Assembly: GCA_038501625.1 (NCBI GenBank)
Contig: JAZAYU010000012.1
Coordinates: 3,844,001 to 3,908,000 of the forward strand
DNA from: Corbicula japonica
Lineage: Eukaryota > Mollusca > Bivalvia > Venerida > Cyrenidae
Length of the DNA: 64,000 nt
Reading direction: 5' to 3'
Part shown: positions 35,907 through 46,800 of the stretch, in pieces
How the letters are laid out: every line of letters begins with the position of its first letter
Position numbering within the stretch: the stretch's first letter is position 1
Translations under genes and position numbers: made by a program
The notes under the pieces: model-generated
Told to the model about the DNA's origin: nothing
Seen by the model: only the letters and a program-made list of their open reading frames with translations
Databases searched by the model: none

Positions 35907-36535
35907 GCGGCTGTAAAAAGTCTCCCGGTACATTCAATCAGTGCTGTCATCAGTTACGTCCTGTGAAGTTTGTTGAGCACGATACTTAATACATGTATGT
36001 ACTATGTTTATGTTCTAAAATTACTTTTGTTTTAATATTTCGACAAGTTTATAGATTAGATAGGTGGTTTCAATATCCCAGCCAATATAGATTTGAATAT
36101 TGTCCAATCACCTCCAAGGATATGTATACTTCCTGCTTTTTAAATTTTGCCGTTGGCGTCGTCTGTGATGTGCAGGATTTATATTCTAAGATCCCCTGTC
36201 AAAATTCTATTCTGTTTAGTTCCGCCCATTGTTTTCTCATTTAGGGCAAACCCATTCTTTTATCTGGGGACCATATGCCGCTGAACATGGAATGGTATTA
36301 ATCTGAAAATACCTCAATGAAGGTTCCATGTTCACCGAATATGCATACCATCGTTTGGGATGGATCGAAATTATAATATTTAATGGTGTAATTACTGAGT
36401 TGCGCTCAACCCGTGGCTAGGCGTGGTAGTAATAAGCATTTTCATTACTGCCCATGAACAGGCTCAATCAAACCGAGCCTGCAATATTTTCATATTTGTC
36501 GTGTTCGAGGGTCTTCAAAGTTCCCTTTTCATCTA
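35907..36535 (+). repeat. Tandemly duplicated dispersed repeat, unit 2
   Basis: Direct repeat of 35270-35906 with small indels. It is interrupted at its end by the 209-bp repeat and resumes at 36756. Confidence 0.85.
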
Positions 36536-36744
36536 TATCGCATAGCAAACAAAAATTGATGACGGACATGCTGGATCACATCTTAAGACAATGGCTCGCT
36601 CTGAGCCTTCGACTAAGGTGAGCTAACAACTATTTGTAGAAGAGTTATGGGTGTTGTTAATAATTATGGAGGTTTTGATGATATACATAAATTCCAAGTT
36701 TCAAGGTGATATCTCAAAGAAGCTTCAAAGTTATGGACCCAGTG
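36536..36744 (+). repeat. 209-bp dispersed repeat, copy 2
   Basis: Near-identical to 30441-30649. It sits inside the duplicated repeat, so it arrived later than that repeat. Confidence 0.8.
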
Positions 36745-36755
36745 AAATTTTTGTA

Positions 36756-36866
36756 CTATGCATTCCCATTACTGCCCATGAACAGGCTCAATCAAACCGA
36801 GCCTGCAATATTTTCATATTGTTGTGTTCGGTGGCTTTCAAAGTTCCCTTTTCATCTATTTCATAG
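36756..36866 (+). repeat. Third, partial unit of the 35-kb repeat
   Basis: Repeats TGCCCATGAACAGGCTCAAT through CCCTTTTCATCTATTTCA after the inserted 209-bp repeat. Confidence 0.75.
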
Positions 36867-36869
36867 TAA

Positions 36870-38640
36870 ATTTGGAGGTGCGTTCGCGGGTTTTGGTCAT
36901 TCGATCCTTGGTAGTCGTGTCACGCAATCTCACTAACGGCCCGCAGAGACTGTACATAGGCTATACGGTTTTCCCCGATTACATAGTTTAAAATACTATG
37001 TTTACTTTCACTTTGCGATTTTGTAGGCGACAATCTGATTGGTTCAAAGGGTTAGTGATAAAAGCACGTTTTAGTTACTCGTCGTCAGATCCTGATGGCG
37101 TTTTCAGGAGATGATTTTAATCAGATTGCGTGTCACAAAGACTTCGGTCAACCCACCCGCCCAACCCTTATGTTGCTGTTTATGTATGCTGTTCATGAAT
37201 TTCTTGGTAATAAGTTTTTGTATTCATTGAATGGCGGATGTCATCGTTTATTATCATATTCCTTATATTTGAATGTCGTAAAAATAAATTTTGTATTTGA
37301 CACAACTTGAGGAAAAATAGCGAACAATATATATATTTAAAAGTTTTTCGTTTTCTTCTTTATTTACATTAAGTCTTAATTTATGAATTCACTAGAGCTA
37401 AGGATAATTTACATTGAATTGGATTGTCAATTGCTGATTGCCACATTTATGTTAAAGAGAGTCATCAGACATATACATACATATAGCAAAAAGTTGCACT
37501 CCCGTGGATTGGGGGAAATTGTTTTAATTTACCATTTAAATCTTGGCGTTTGTTACTATGATCGATTCAAAACTTATGATCGAGATGATATGCCATACCC
37601 GAACACATAAAGTTTGCTACGCGCCATTTTTGAACTTCCGGACGCATGTAAACAAACAAGGTCATACTTTTATAGCGAGAATTTTCATCTGGAAGGACGA
37701 CTTTTGTCATGTAAGTTGATAATTATTTTCATATTTTATACATTTTTATTGTTTGGTGTATTAATTTGAACGCTTGATGTTAATAATGTGTATTTTGATC
37801 AATTTCGTCTCACAACGGAAACCTTTGAAATTTAATTTTATTTTGTCATATTTTATTAGTAAACTCAATAAAGTGGACAACAATCTGATAAATACTGTAA
37901 TATATTGAAATAAAGCTTCAATTTGGACATTTACCGCAGAATGGAATTGACCTTGAAAAGAACACTTTCGCCGATTTTTAAAACTACGGAAGCTGATACG
38001 GACCAAAATTAAATTCGTTTAGTTGTAAATGTTTTATTTTTTGTTTTACCAATAATATCTCAAACGCTTGGCAATTAAATATATCCTAACTTTATTTATT
38101 TCGTTTGTAAGTGTAGTGTAAATATTCATCTGCTGACATGGACACCGTTCGAAAATATGACTGTAATTAGAAGTTCTGTTTTATTTTAAAAATGCTAATT
38201 CAAACAGCCATTTCATAATGTAAACTTATTTAACGCGAAATTTACTAATTAAAACACATAAATTTATCTACAATATTTTTAACATATCTATTAATTTCTC
38301 TACATTGATATTAACACAGAGTAATATGAAGTTCCAATATCATCATCACTCCCACGATTAATGCCAACTGAGTGTGAGGTCCACCTGCACCTACTTTGGC
38401 CCAATAACTTACCCAAGGTAATCTGATTTGTCTGAATATTTATGACAAAATATTTTTCTTTTGGAATTCAGATATAACTTACAACTGAAAATGTCATTTA
38501 ATAACATATATAAAAAGAGTTTGTTTCAGAATATCGATAATAGTTTGCAAACGTGAATAGGATATGATATGCATTTTCAGGACGATGGCTTTCAAGATGT
38601 ACTTTCGATTCTGCTGATGTGAATGTGAACATAAACTTCT
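36870..38640. other. Gene-free stretch before the broken multicopy gene
   Basis: Short frames at 37095, 37383 and 37761 show no domain. A first untranslated exon or promoter of the broken gene could be here; GCGCCATTTTTGAACTTCCG near 37620 is locally GC-richer. Confidence 0.35.
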
Positions 38641-38643
38641 GAC

Positions 38644-41600
38644 ATGGAGGTAAAAGTAAGTGAATTTCTTTTTAAAACAATGTTGTTGCAAATGTATGAA
38701 TTCGACCTGGAATTAGTAATGAAAATAATGTCTTGCATATTTATTTTAAGTTTCATTCATAAATCAATTTGGTGATGAAATCAAGGCAGGAGAACTAATA
38801 TTTAAAAAAATTATTAAGTAGAAAATGTTTCTGATTTTACCAATCTATTGTGATAATGACTGTCGTACTGGTTAAAATTAAAATAATTTCTCTAAATTAA
38901 CGATAACACGTTTTCAGCAAGAATGTCCGTTCTGCAACCTACCCGTTGATGACAGCAAACCAACAGTTGCACTCCCTAGTAAAGGTTCTGACACCATCAA
39001 CAGAATCAGCAAGCATAGAGACTTGAGTATCAATGTTGTTCCTGCTCAGATAGTTCACACTGACTGTAGGCGTGACTTCGTTCACCCAAGAAATCAATGT
39101 GATAACAATAACAATATTAATAACAAATATGTCACACGTTCATTTGTCACATTTGATTTTCGAAATGCTTACATATTTTGTGGCAAACATGCTAAACTTA
39201 ATAGCAAGAAAAGAGGTGCAGATGTTTATCCGTCAGAACTATTGAATTTAAAGACACTATAAAACAGAAATGTGTAGAGAGGAATGATTCATGGTCCCAT
39301 GAAATTCTTAATAGAATATCGTCCGTTCTAGATCTTCCGGCTGCGGATGCTTTGTATCACCAGAAATGCAATGTAAACTTTCGTACCCTAAGGCAAATTC
39401 CTCCGAATTATTTAGATATATGTGAAACGCAACCAAAGAAAAGCCCGAGAAGGCCTGATTATGTTGACATAAAAGTTTTAAAACTGCAGTTTCTTACGTT
39501 GAGGAGCATGAAGGTACCATATTAAACCTTAGTGACCTGGTCAAGGTAATGTAAGACTCCTGTGGAGAAAGGGCTTATACAAAGAAACATCTTAAAAGCA
39601 AATTACTGGACCATTTTGGTGAAAACATATCCATAAGTGCTCTTGAAGGAAAGAAAGACAAGGTGTGCTTGAGAAGAACACTTTCAACAATTGTTCACAA
39701 ATATTCTGAAAATGACAATGGGTCGAGGCGGAAAAGAACACCATACTAGATGCAAAAAAAAATAATCAAAGCTGAAATCGATGAAATTTAAAGCAACAAG
39801 TTGTTCTTTCCAAATGCCAGTTCGATTGCTTCTTCAGAAGACAACAAGAAGTATATCCCCGAAAGTCTTGTGTATTTTCAGCCTCTGACGACATCAAATT
39901 AGCTTCCATAGGCCAGCTATCATCTAAGCCTGTCGCCCCAAAAGCATTCTTGCTCCTCTACAGCTAGGCCTAGGGGTTCAGCTGCACCATCAGTTTGGAT
40001 CACGATTCTTGGTTGATCTTCTAAACAAAATGAGATTTTCTTCCTCGTACACACAGGTTCAGCGATATGAAGCCAGTGCTGCTGCTGCTTTGAATTAACC
40101 TGACAGATTTTTTTCCAGGAAAATTCTTACAATTTGTTGCAGACAATGTTGATCATAATGCATGTACATTAGATGGTTACGGTACAGTCCATGGAGTTGG
40201 GCATTATAGCTTGTTCATGTCCTGGATCAGATGTGAAAATGCAAATACCAAAGAAAGAAATACCATCGGAAGAAATTGTAGAGCTTGGCAAGATAAGCAT
40301 TAAATATGTTACTCACACAAATTCTGTTGAACATCGTTTAGTGTTTCAAACCTACAATAAGAGTTTGGACACTCGGTGAATTCCAGAGAGAGGATGAACA
40401 CTTTGACCTGTTTTCAAAAATCATCTGGTCTCTAAACACAAGAAGACCAAGCTGGTCAGGGTTTATGCAGTTATACTATAAAGCAGAAAAGTATCCGGGA
40501 AAATCAGGGATAGCATTCATGCCAATGATAAACTTAAATCTAACTGATGAAACATGTATCAACACAACCTTGCACTTTGTTCACAGTCATCTAAGTATGG
40601 AGTTACTCCTGTGATCACCTTCGACAAGCCACTATTCCAGAAGGCCACTAATATTATCTCATGCTGCACAAGCTCAGATCCCTTAAAGAGAATAGTTCTA
40701 AGATTGGGTGCTTTTCATATCAAGATGAGGTTTTTAGGAAGCATTAGACATATAACGTCTGGTTCTGGATTACAAGAGGCCATCGAGACAGTTTATACAC
40801 CAAAAGCAGTAACATACATGATGAATGGCAAATCTGTTGCCCGGGCGTTAAGGGGGCATTTTGGTACGCACAGCTTTACATGCTATGCTGTTATCAAAGC
40901 CTTCAAATATTGAAATGCCTGCACATGAAGAAGGACTTGGGTTCGCTGATAGAGCAAGTGGAGAACGAAACACATACAAAGACCGATGTTAAAGATTCAC
41001 TTTGTACAAACAAAAGAGACTTATATGGACATCTATTAGAACTGTATGAAAAATTATCAAAAAGAGAGATCAGTAGCAGTGACATGACGCGTTGCATATA
41101 GTAACAGCGGAACTCAAAGAAGAAAATCAGAGACTTGCCCAAAACAGAATTGCAATACTTTGGTTCCAGAATATGGAGATGATATCCATACTTCAGCATT
41201 TCATTAGAGAAACGTGTTGGTGACTGGAATGGACATCTTGATGCTGTTAGAAAAATGCTGTCATTTTTGCTGCCTCTAGACACAACCTTTATTTAAAGTC
41301 AGCTAACATCTACCTACAAAATACTAGAATGTTTAAATTGAAGCAAGACAATCGTGATGTTCACAAGCAGTGTATCATGGGGAACCACACATTACGTAGA
41401 AGCGAGTACTGGGATGGTCTTCCGACAGACCTTGTCATAGAACAAGTCCTATTGCGGTCACTGAAAAGCTCAGGAGGGGTAACAAGAGGCCGGGGCATGT
41501 CAGAGACACAAATGGATGTATGGTTGATGTCACTGCCTGCTAATGCGGAAATAAATAATGCTATGCAACAGTTCATCGGAACAACATTTTCTACAAGTAA

Positions 41601-42100
41601 CCAGCATAAAGACACAAATCCTTCAAGAACAGCAAGATGACAATGACACTAGGAAAATACTAGCATTTTTTTCAAGATCATTCACCCTTTGATGAAACTG
41701 ACGGAGCACTGAGGAATATTGAGACTGGGGTCGCAGCAGATAGCAGAGTAAATGCGGACCAGGCGAAGACTATTGGAGAAACTATTGTAGAAAGTATGGC
41801 TGAGAAGTTTGTTAATGAATATATTTTTGAAAGATCAAACCAGGTTGTAACTCTTGGTGACAAAACATCAGTTAGAATTACAGGAGAAGCAGTTTCAATT
41901 GACCCTCAACTTCTGCTCCAGTGCATTACTGCAATAGCAGATAGGTATTATGAAGATGTCTCAATGGTTGTCTCAACAATGAGCATTATCTGCATCCCCA
42001 CCTGCATGCCGTACGGTGACGCCATGGTCTACAAGGTAGGTACAAAGATGCTTTATGAAAGTTTGTTTATTTTCAGAATAAGCTCTTTTTTTTCGATTTA
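38644..42100 (+). pseudogene. Broken copy of a multicopy invertebrate gene family (zinc-finger-like N-terminus)
   Basis: A possible first exon 38644-38655 (ATG GAG GTA AAA, then a consensus GTAAGTG donor) joins in phase to 38918 after a TTTTCAG acceptor. The N-terminus reads QECPFCNLPVDD and then a Cys/His-rich stretch with LYHQKC and FCGKH, which suggests zinc binding. Later pieces match motifs I know from a large, unnamed multicopy family of molluscs and cnidarians: QFVADNVDHN (about 40130), KYGVTPVITFDKPL (about 40590), KRIVLRLGAFH, and SGSGLQEAIETVYTPKAV to GKSVARALRGHF (about 40760-40860). The frame is lost repeatedly: stops or frameshifts at about 39260, 39525, 39565, 39750, 39900, 40090, 40380, 40913, 41100 and 41640. 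The last readable block (41790-42030, ending SIDPQLLLQ and after) runs into a GTAGGT donor-like site. I infer an old inactivated copy, perhaps transposon-derived; the biochemical role is unknown. Confidence 0.65.
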
Positions 42101-42109
42101 AATGGAGTG

Positions 42110-42900
42110 TCTGGAGTTGGTTTCCAATGAATCCATTACAGCGGCGATGATGAGAGGTATCTTTGATGGAAGGCCCTTCCGTGTAACCATCAAATACTAT
42201 TCATAGTGAATGTGTAATCATTTCGTACAACTCCTTTAATAGAAAAAATAACTATTTTCGTTTTGGAAAAATTAATAGTAAGTTTCCACTGTTCACAATA
42301 GTTTACGCACATGTTCAGTGCAGTTTGGAAATCTTGCTCATTTTCTGACAAAATAACTGTATTATTTCACAATTATAACAATTAACAATAAACAACAAAT
42401 AACATTTTTTTTCATTTTAAAAATACGATTAAATTGAGTTGTTATGAAACATATGTGAAAATTAACTCATGTCAAAGTTTGCAAGCACACCAGAATATAG
42501 CTTGAATGAAAGTACATTTTTTCTTTGTGTAAGGTAATAATAACCTTCTCCAGTATAAATGTTTTCTGAAAGGGCACTTAATACAAAGTGGTTTAAGAAC
42601 TTTATTTCAATAATAATATGCCTTTGATGGAACATAGATGTTTCTTTTATTATTATAATGTCTCATTTACATAATTGTCGTTAAATTAGTTTTATTTTAC
42701 TAGTTAGTAGTAATTGATAACAGAAAACAGTATTAAAATATTGTCTGAACTTCTAGTGATCCAAACACTCAAATTAAGCCATTCGTTTTGTTTGATTCCA
42801 TTCTGTTTCCAGCTAGATTGGCTTCCATTGCACGTCCCATCATGATCAGTTTGAGGTCCGCTTCCGCTTCTGATCCGATTGTCAATTTCAAGACTTTCAG
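42110..42900. other. Gene-free stretch, with a short coding-like patch
   Basis: AT-rich. On the minus strand 42895-42790 can be read as EAEADLKLIMMGRAMEANL, which looks protein-like, but no family or splice partner was found. Confidence 0.3.
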
Positions 42901-42904
42901 TATT

Positions 42905-43790
42905 GTAAGCACAAGTACTGTATCACATCACTCATATAAGCACGAGTATTGTATCACATCACTCATGTAAGCACGAGTATTGTATCACATCACTCATATA
43001 AGCACGAGTATTGTATCACATCACTCATATAAGCACGAGTATTGTATCACATCACTCATGTAAGCACGAGTATTGTATCACATCACTCATGTAAGCACGA
43101 GTATTGTATCACATCACTCATGTAAGCACGAGTATTGTATCACATCACTCATATAAGCACGAGTATTGTATCACATCACTCATGTAAGCACGAGTATTGT
43201 ATCACATCACTCATGTAAGCAAGAGTATTGTATCACATCACTCATGTAAGCACTAGTATTGTATCACATCACTCTGACTCGTGTAAGCACGAGTATCGTA
43301 TCAAATCACTCAAGTCGGTGTAAAAATATAATCACATCACTCATAAACAGGAATACTGTATCAAATAACTAATGTAAGCACAAGTACTGTATTACATCAC
43401 TCATGTAAGCACAAGAACACTATAGCTTTACTCATGTAGCACAAGTACTATATCACATCACTCATGTAAGCATAAGTACAGTACCACATCACTCATTTAA
43501 GTACAAGTACTGTATCACATTTACTCATGTAGCACAAGTACTATATCACATCACTCATGTAAGCATAAGTACAGTACCACATCACTCATTTAAGTACAAG
43601 TACTGTATCACATTTACTCATGTAGCACAAGTACTGTATTACATCACTCATGTAAGCATAAGTACAGTACCACATCACTCATTTAAGTACAAGTACAGTA
43701 TCCCATTACTCATGTTAGCACAAGTACTGTATCACATCACTCATATAAGCATGAGTAGTGTATTATCACTCTTATGCATGAGTAATTTAT
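42905..43790 (+). repeat. 31-bp minisatellite, array 2 (about 28 copies)
   Basis: Units around GTATTGTATCACATCACTCA with TGTAAGCACGA. The left half is well homogenised, the right half degenerate. Ends about 100 bp from the stop codon of the EF-hand gene. Confidence 0.92.
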
Positions 43791-43887
43791 CTTTTTATAT
43801 GAAACAGGATTTTCTTTTCTCATTAAAACATACAAACACTTATCTGATATGCAAGAAAAACAGGAGATGACACGACACACTTGTTTC

Positions 43888-46800
43888 TCACACACCTGTT
43901 TGTAATTTCTTTCCATGCTTGGTATGATCCCTCTCTGTACCTGGGAGCTGTTTATGAGACTCGCGCCTGCTGGACGTCCCTGCAGTGAAATCTTTGGATT
44001 TCCTCCTGATTAGTCTTGCATTCACTGGAAACAGAAACAGACAATATGACATTAGCTCATTGTGTTTTCCTTCTTGGAGCATAACATTAACTCATAATAG
44101 AAACAGGAATATGTATCAGTTTTTCATTTAGCACAGATAAGCTGCCTGATCTGGATCTAATGTGATAAAAGATCTTTACATGGTGTAAAAGTTATTAATG
44201 GTTATTTAAATATACATCTGTTTACTGATCAAATATGAAAACTTACCAGAGTTTAATGCTAAAACCGATAAATACATAACAGACAACTTCCAGGATAAAC
44301 ATTTTTTATCGAATTCCTAAAGATACCTGCATTCACTGGCATCAATAATGTAATAGAAGTTCCATTTTTATTTTCGTTAAGTTTTCCTTTTTTTCTCAGT
44401 TTTTTATATTTGACCTGGGAATGTTTAACCAAACATTTGGGAAAGCATCATACGTTTTTCAATGGGAAATTGAGCAGTTATTGTCAAAAGAATCATCTAA
44501 ATATTTATCCAGAGTTTCAGCTGTGGTAACGACATGATGCTTAAATACAGCTAAAATGAATGCCACTGTCACGTCAATAACTCAATGTGCAAAAATTGAC
44601 ATCAATGAATCAAGAAAATATGAAACTAATGATGTCAATACACAGACATGACACCACTGATACTTGTGCTAATGTAAACGTAGTTATGTCTGTCAACACA
44701 GAGAGATGACACCACAGAGAAACTTCAGCTGATGTAACTGATATAATGTCAATACACAGACTTGACACCACTAAAACTTGTGCTGATGTAACTGTAGTAA
44801 TGTCAACACAGAGATATGACGCCAGTGAAATTTTATGTTGATGTTACTGTATTAATGTCAATACACATACATTACACCACTAAAACTTGTGCTGATGTAA
44901 CTGTAGTTTATGTCAACACAGAGTCATGACACCACTGAAACTTGTGCCGATGATAGTGTAGTCATGTCAACACAGACATGACACCACTTAAGCTTGAGCT
45001 GATGAAGGTGTTGAAATGTCAACAAACTGACATGACAACACTGAAGTTTGAGTGGATGAAAGTGTATAAATGACAACACACAGACATGACACCACTGAAG
45101 GTGAAGATGATGGTAGTGTTCTAATGTCAACACACAGACACCACTGAAGCTTGAGCTGATGATATAGCGTAGTTATCTCAACACACAGACACTACTGAAG
45201 GTGAAGATGATGGTAGTGTAGTAATCATAACACACAGACACCACTGAAGCTTGAGCTGATGATAGTGTACTAATGACAACACACAGAAATGACACCACTT
45301 AAGCTTGAGCTGATGATAGTGTACTAATGACAACACACAGAAAAGACACCACTTTAGCTTGAGCTGATGATAGTGTTCTAATGACAACACACAGAAATGA
45401 CACCTCTTAAGCTTGAGCTGATGATAGTGTACTAATGACAACACACAGAAAATGACACCACTTGAGCTTGAGCTGATGATGTGTAGTAATGTCAACACAC
45501 AGAAAATACATCATGAGCATATGACTATAAAGTTTAGAGCTAGAATACTGAAGTTGTCAGAACAATGAACCAGATTTGTCAATATAATGCATCTATTCTA
45601 TAAAGTCCAACTGTTCACCATAGATCCCAGGAGGAGAATGCATGAAGGAATTGGATACTGTGGATAGTACATTGTCTCACATTTCTTTGATAACTCATTT
45701 CATGTAGTTTCATGTAAATTAGAGGCCAGAACAACAGCAGATGCTAAGCTTATTGCTTCTTAGGCCCATTTGGAATACCAGCTTTACATGGTGGAGGAAG
45801 ACCCCAGATGCCCCTCCGGACAATTTTCAGGCCCAAGTGGGCACCTTGGTAGAACCACCGACGTTCCGCAAGCTAGCTGGCAAGCTTCCTCACATGAAAG
45901 ATCTTGACCCTGGTAGGTTTCGAACTCACAGCGGTGAATGGCAAGTAATTCTCAGTCGGAAACCTTAACCACTCGAACACGGACGCCCCAAAAAATATAC
46001 ATTTTTCAAATTAACATATTTAATAACAACTTTATTGTTAAAAAAAATCATGGAAGACTCTTAATTCCTCCTGCGGCTTGTCGTAACCGTGCTTTATTTT
46101 CAACGGAATTTAAATTTGTCCAGACATAGAATTTTTTTCCCAGTGTTTCTTGCATATACATGAAATGAGTGTTCAAAAAAGACATTTGCATTACAACTGT
46201 TACACAGTGCCCAAGGTTATAAAGCTGAGCATGGAAACCAGTCTCAAATCTCAAGCATCTGATTGGCTGAAATGGTGACTAGTCGCCATTTCAGCCAATC
46301 AGATGCTTGAGATTTGAGACTGGTTTCCATGCTCAGTTTTATAACCTTGGGCCCAGGAGTGATAATATTACCTGCTCCAATTTTATTCTGTAATGCCATT
46401 ATGAGCTTGGCATCTGTTGCTACCACAGATTTTTTCTTTTTAAATATCAACATGGCATCTTTAATCTCTTTACTCAGATTTTCTACAGCTTGTTCCTCTG
46501 TCTTGTCATACTCATCATCAATAGACATTACTTTTTCAGTTGCTGTCTTTTTCTTCTTCTTTTTAGCTTTTTCTTTCCCAGTGCTGCGTAAATTGAAAAG
46601 TGGTTGGGCATAAGGAGAATCACTCTTTCCAATTGACTTCTTCATCCTGATCATTTGTCGCTCCAACTGTCGAGTTGTTAGGCCGAGAAGTCGTGCTCCA
46701 GCTATGTAATGGCCAATGACATGTGGCAAATGTAGACGGAAGGTCTTATCAAGTTCAGCGAGAGTTTTCTTGAAAGAAAAACTGGTAATAGCAGAGCAGA

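Noticed and set aside
42788..42970. Possible exon (minus-strand peptide EAEADLKLIMMGRAMEANL)
   Set aside because: Protein-like but too short, without splice partners or a family I can name; kept only as a note.
44924..45498. Two minus-strand open frames with repeated HYHQLKLKWCHF-like peptides, which look like a repeat protein
   Set aside because: They are translations of the 49-60-bp minisatellite in an intron of the EF-hand gene; spacing follows the DNA unit and there is no splice or start context.
46244..46371. C-terminal extension of the 192-codon minus frame
   Set aside because: Reads through the splice donor into the foldback element; the phase-matched last exon is 44024-43888.
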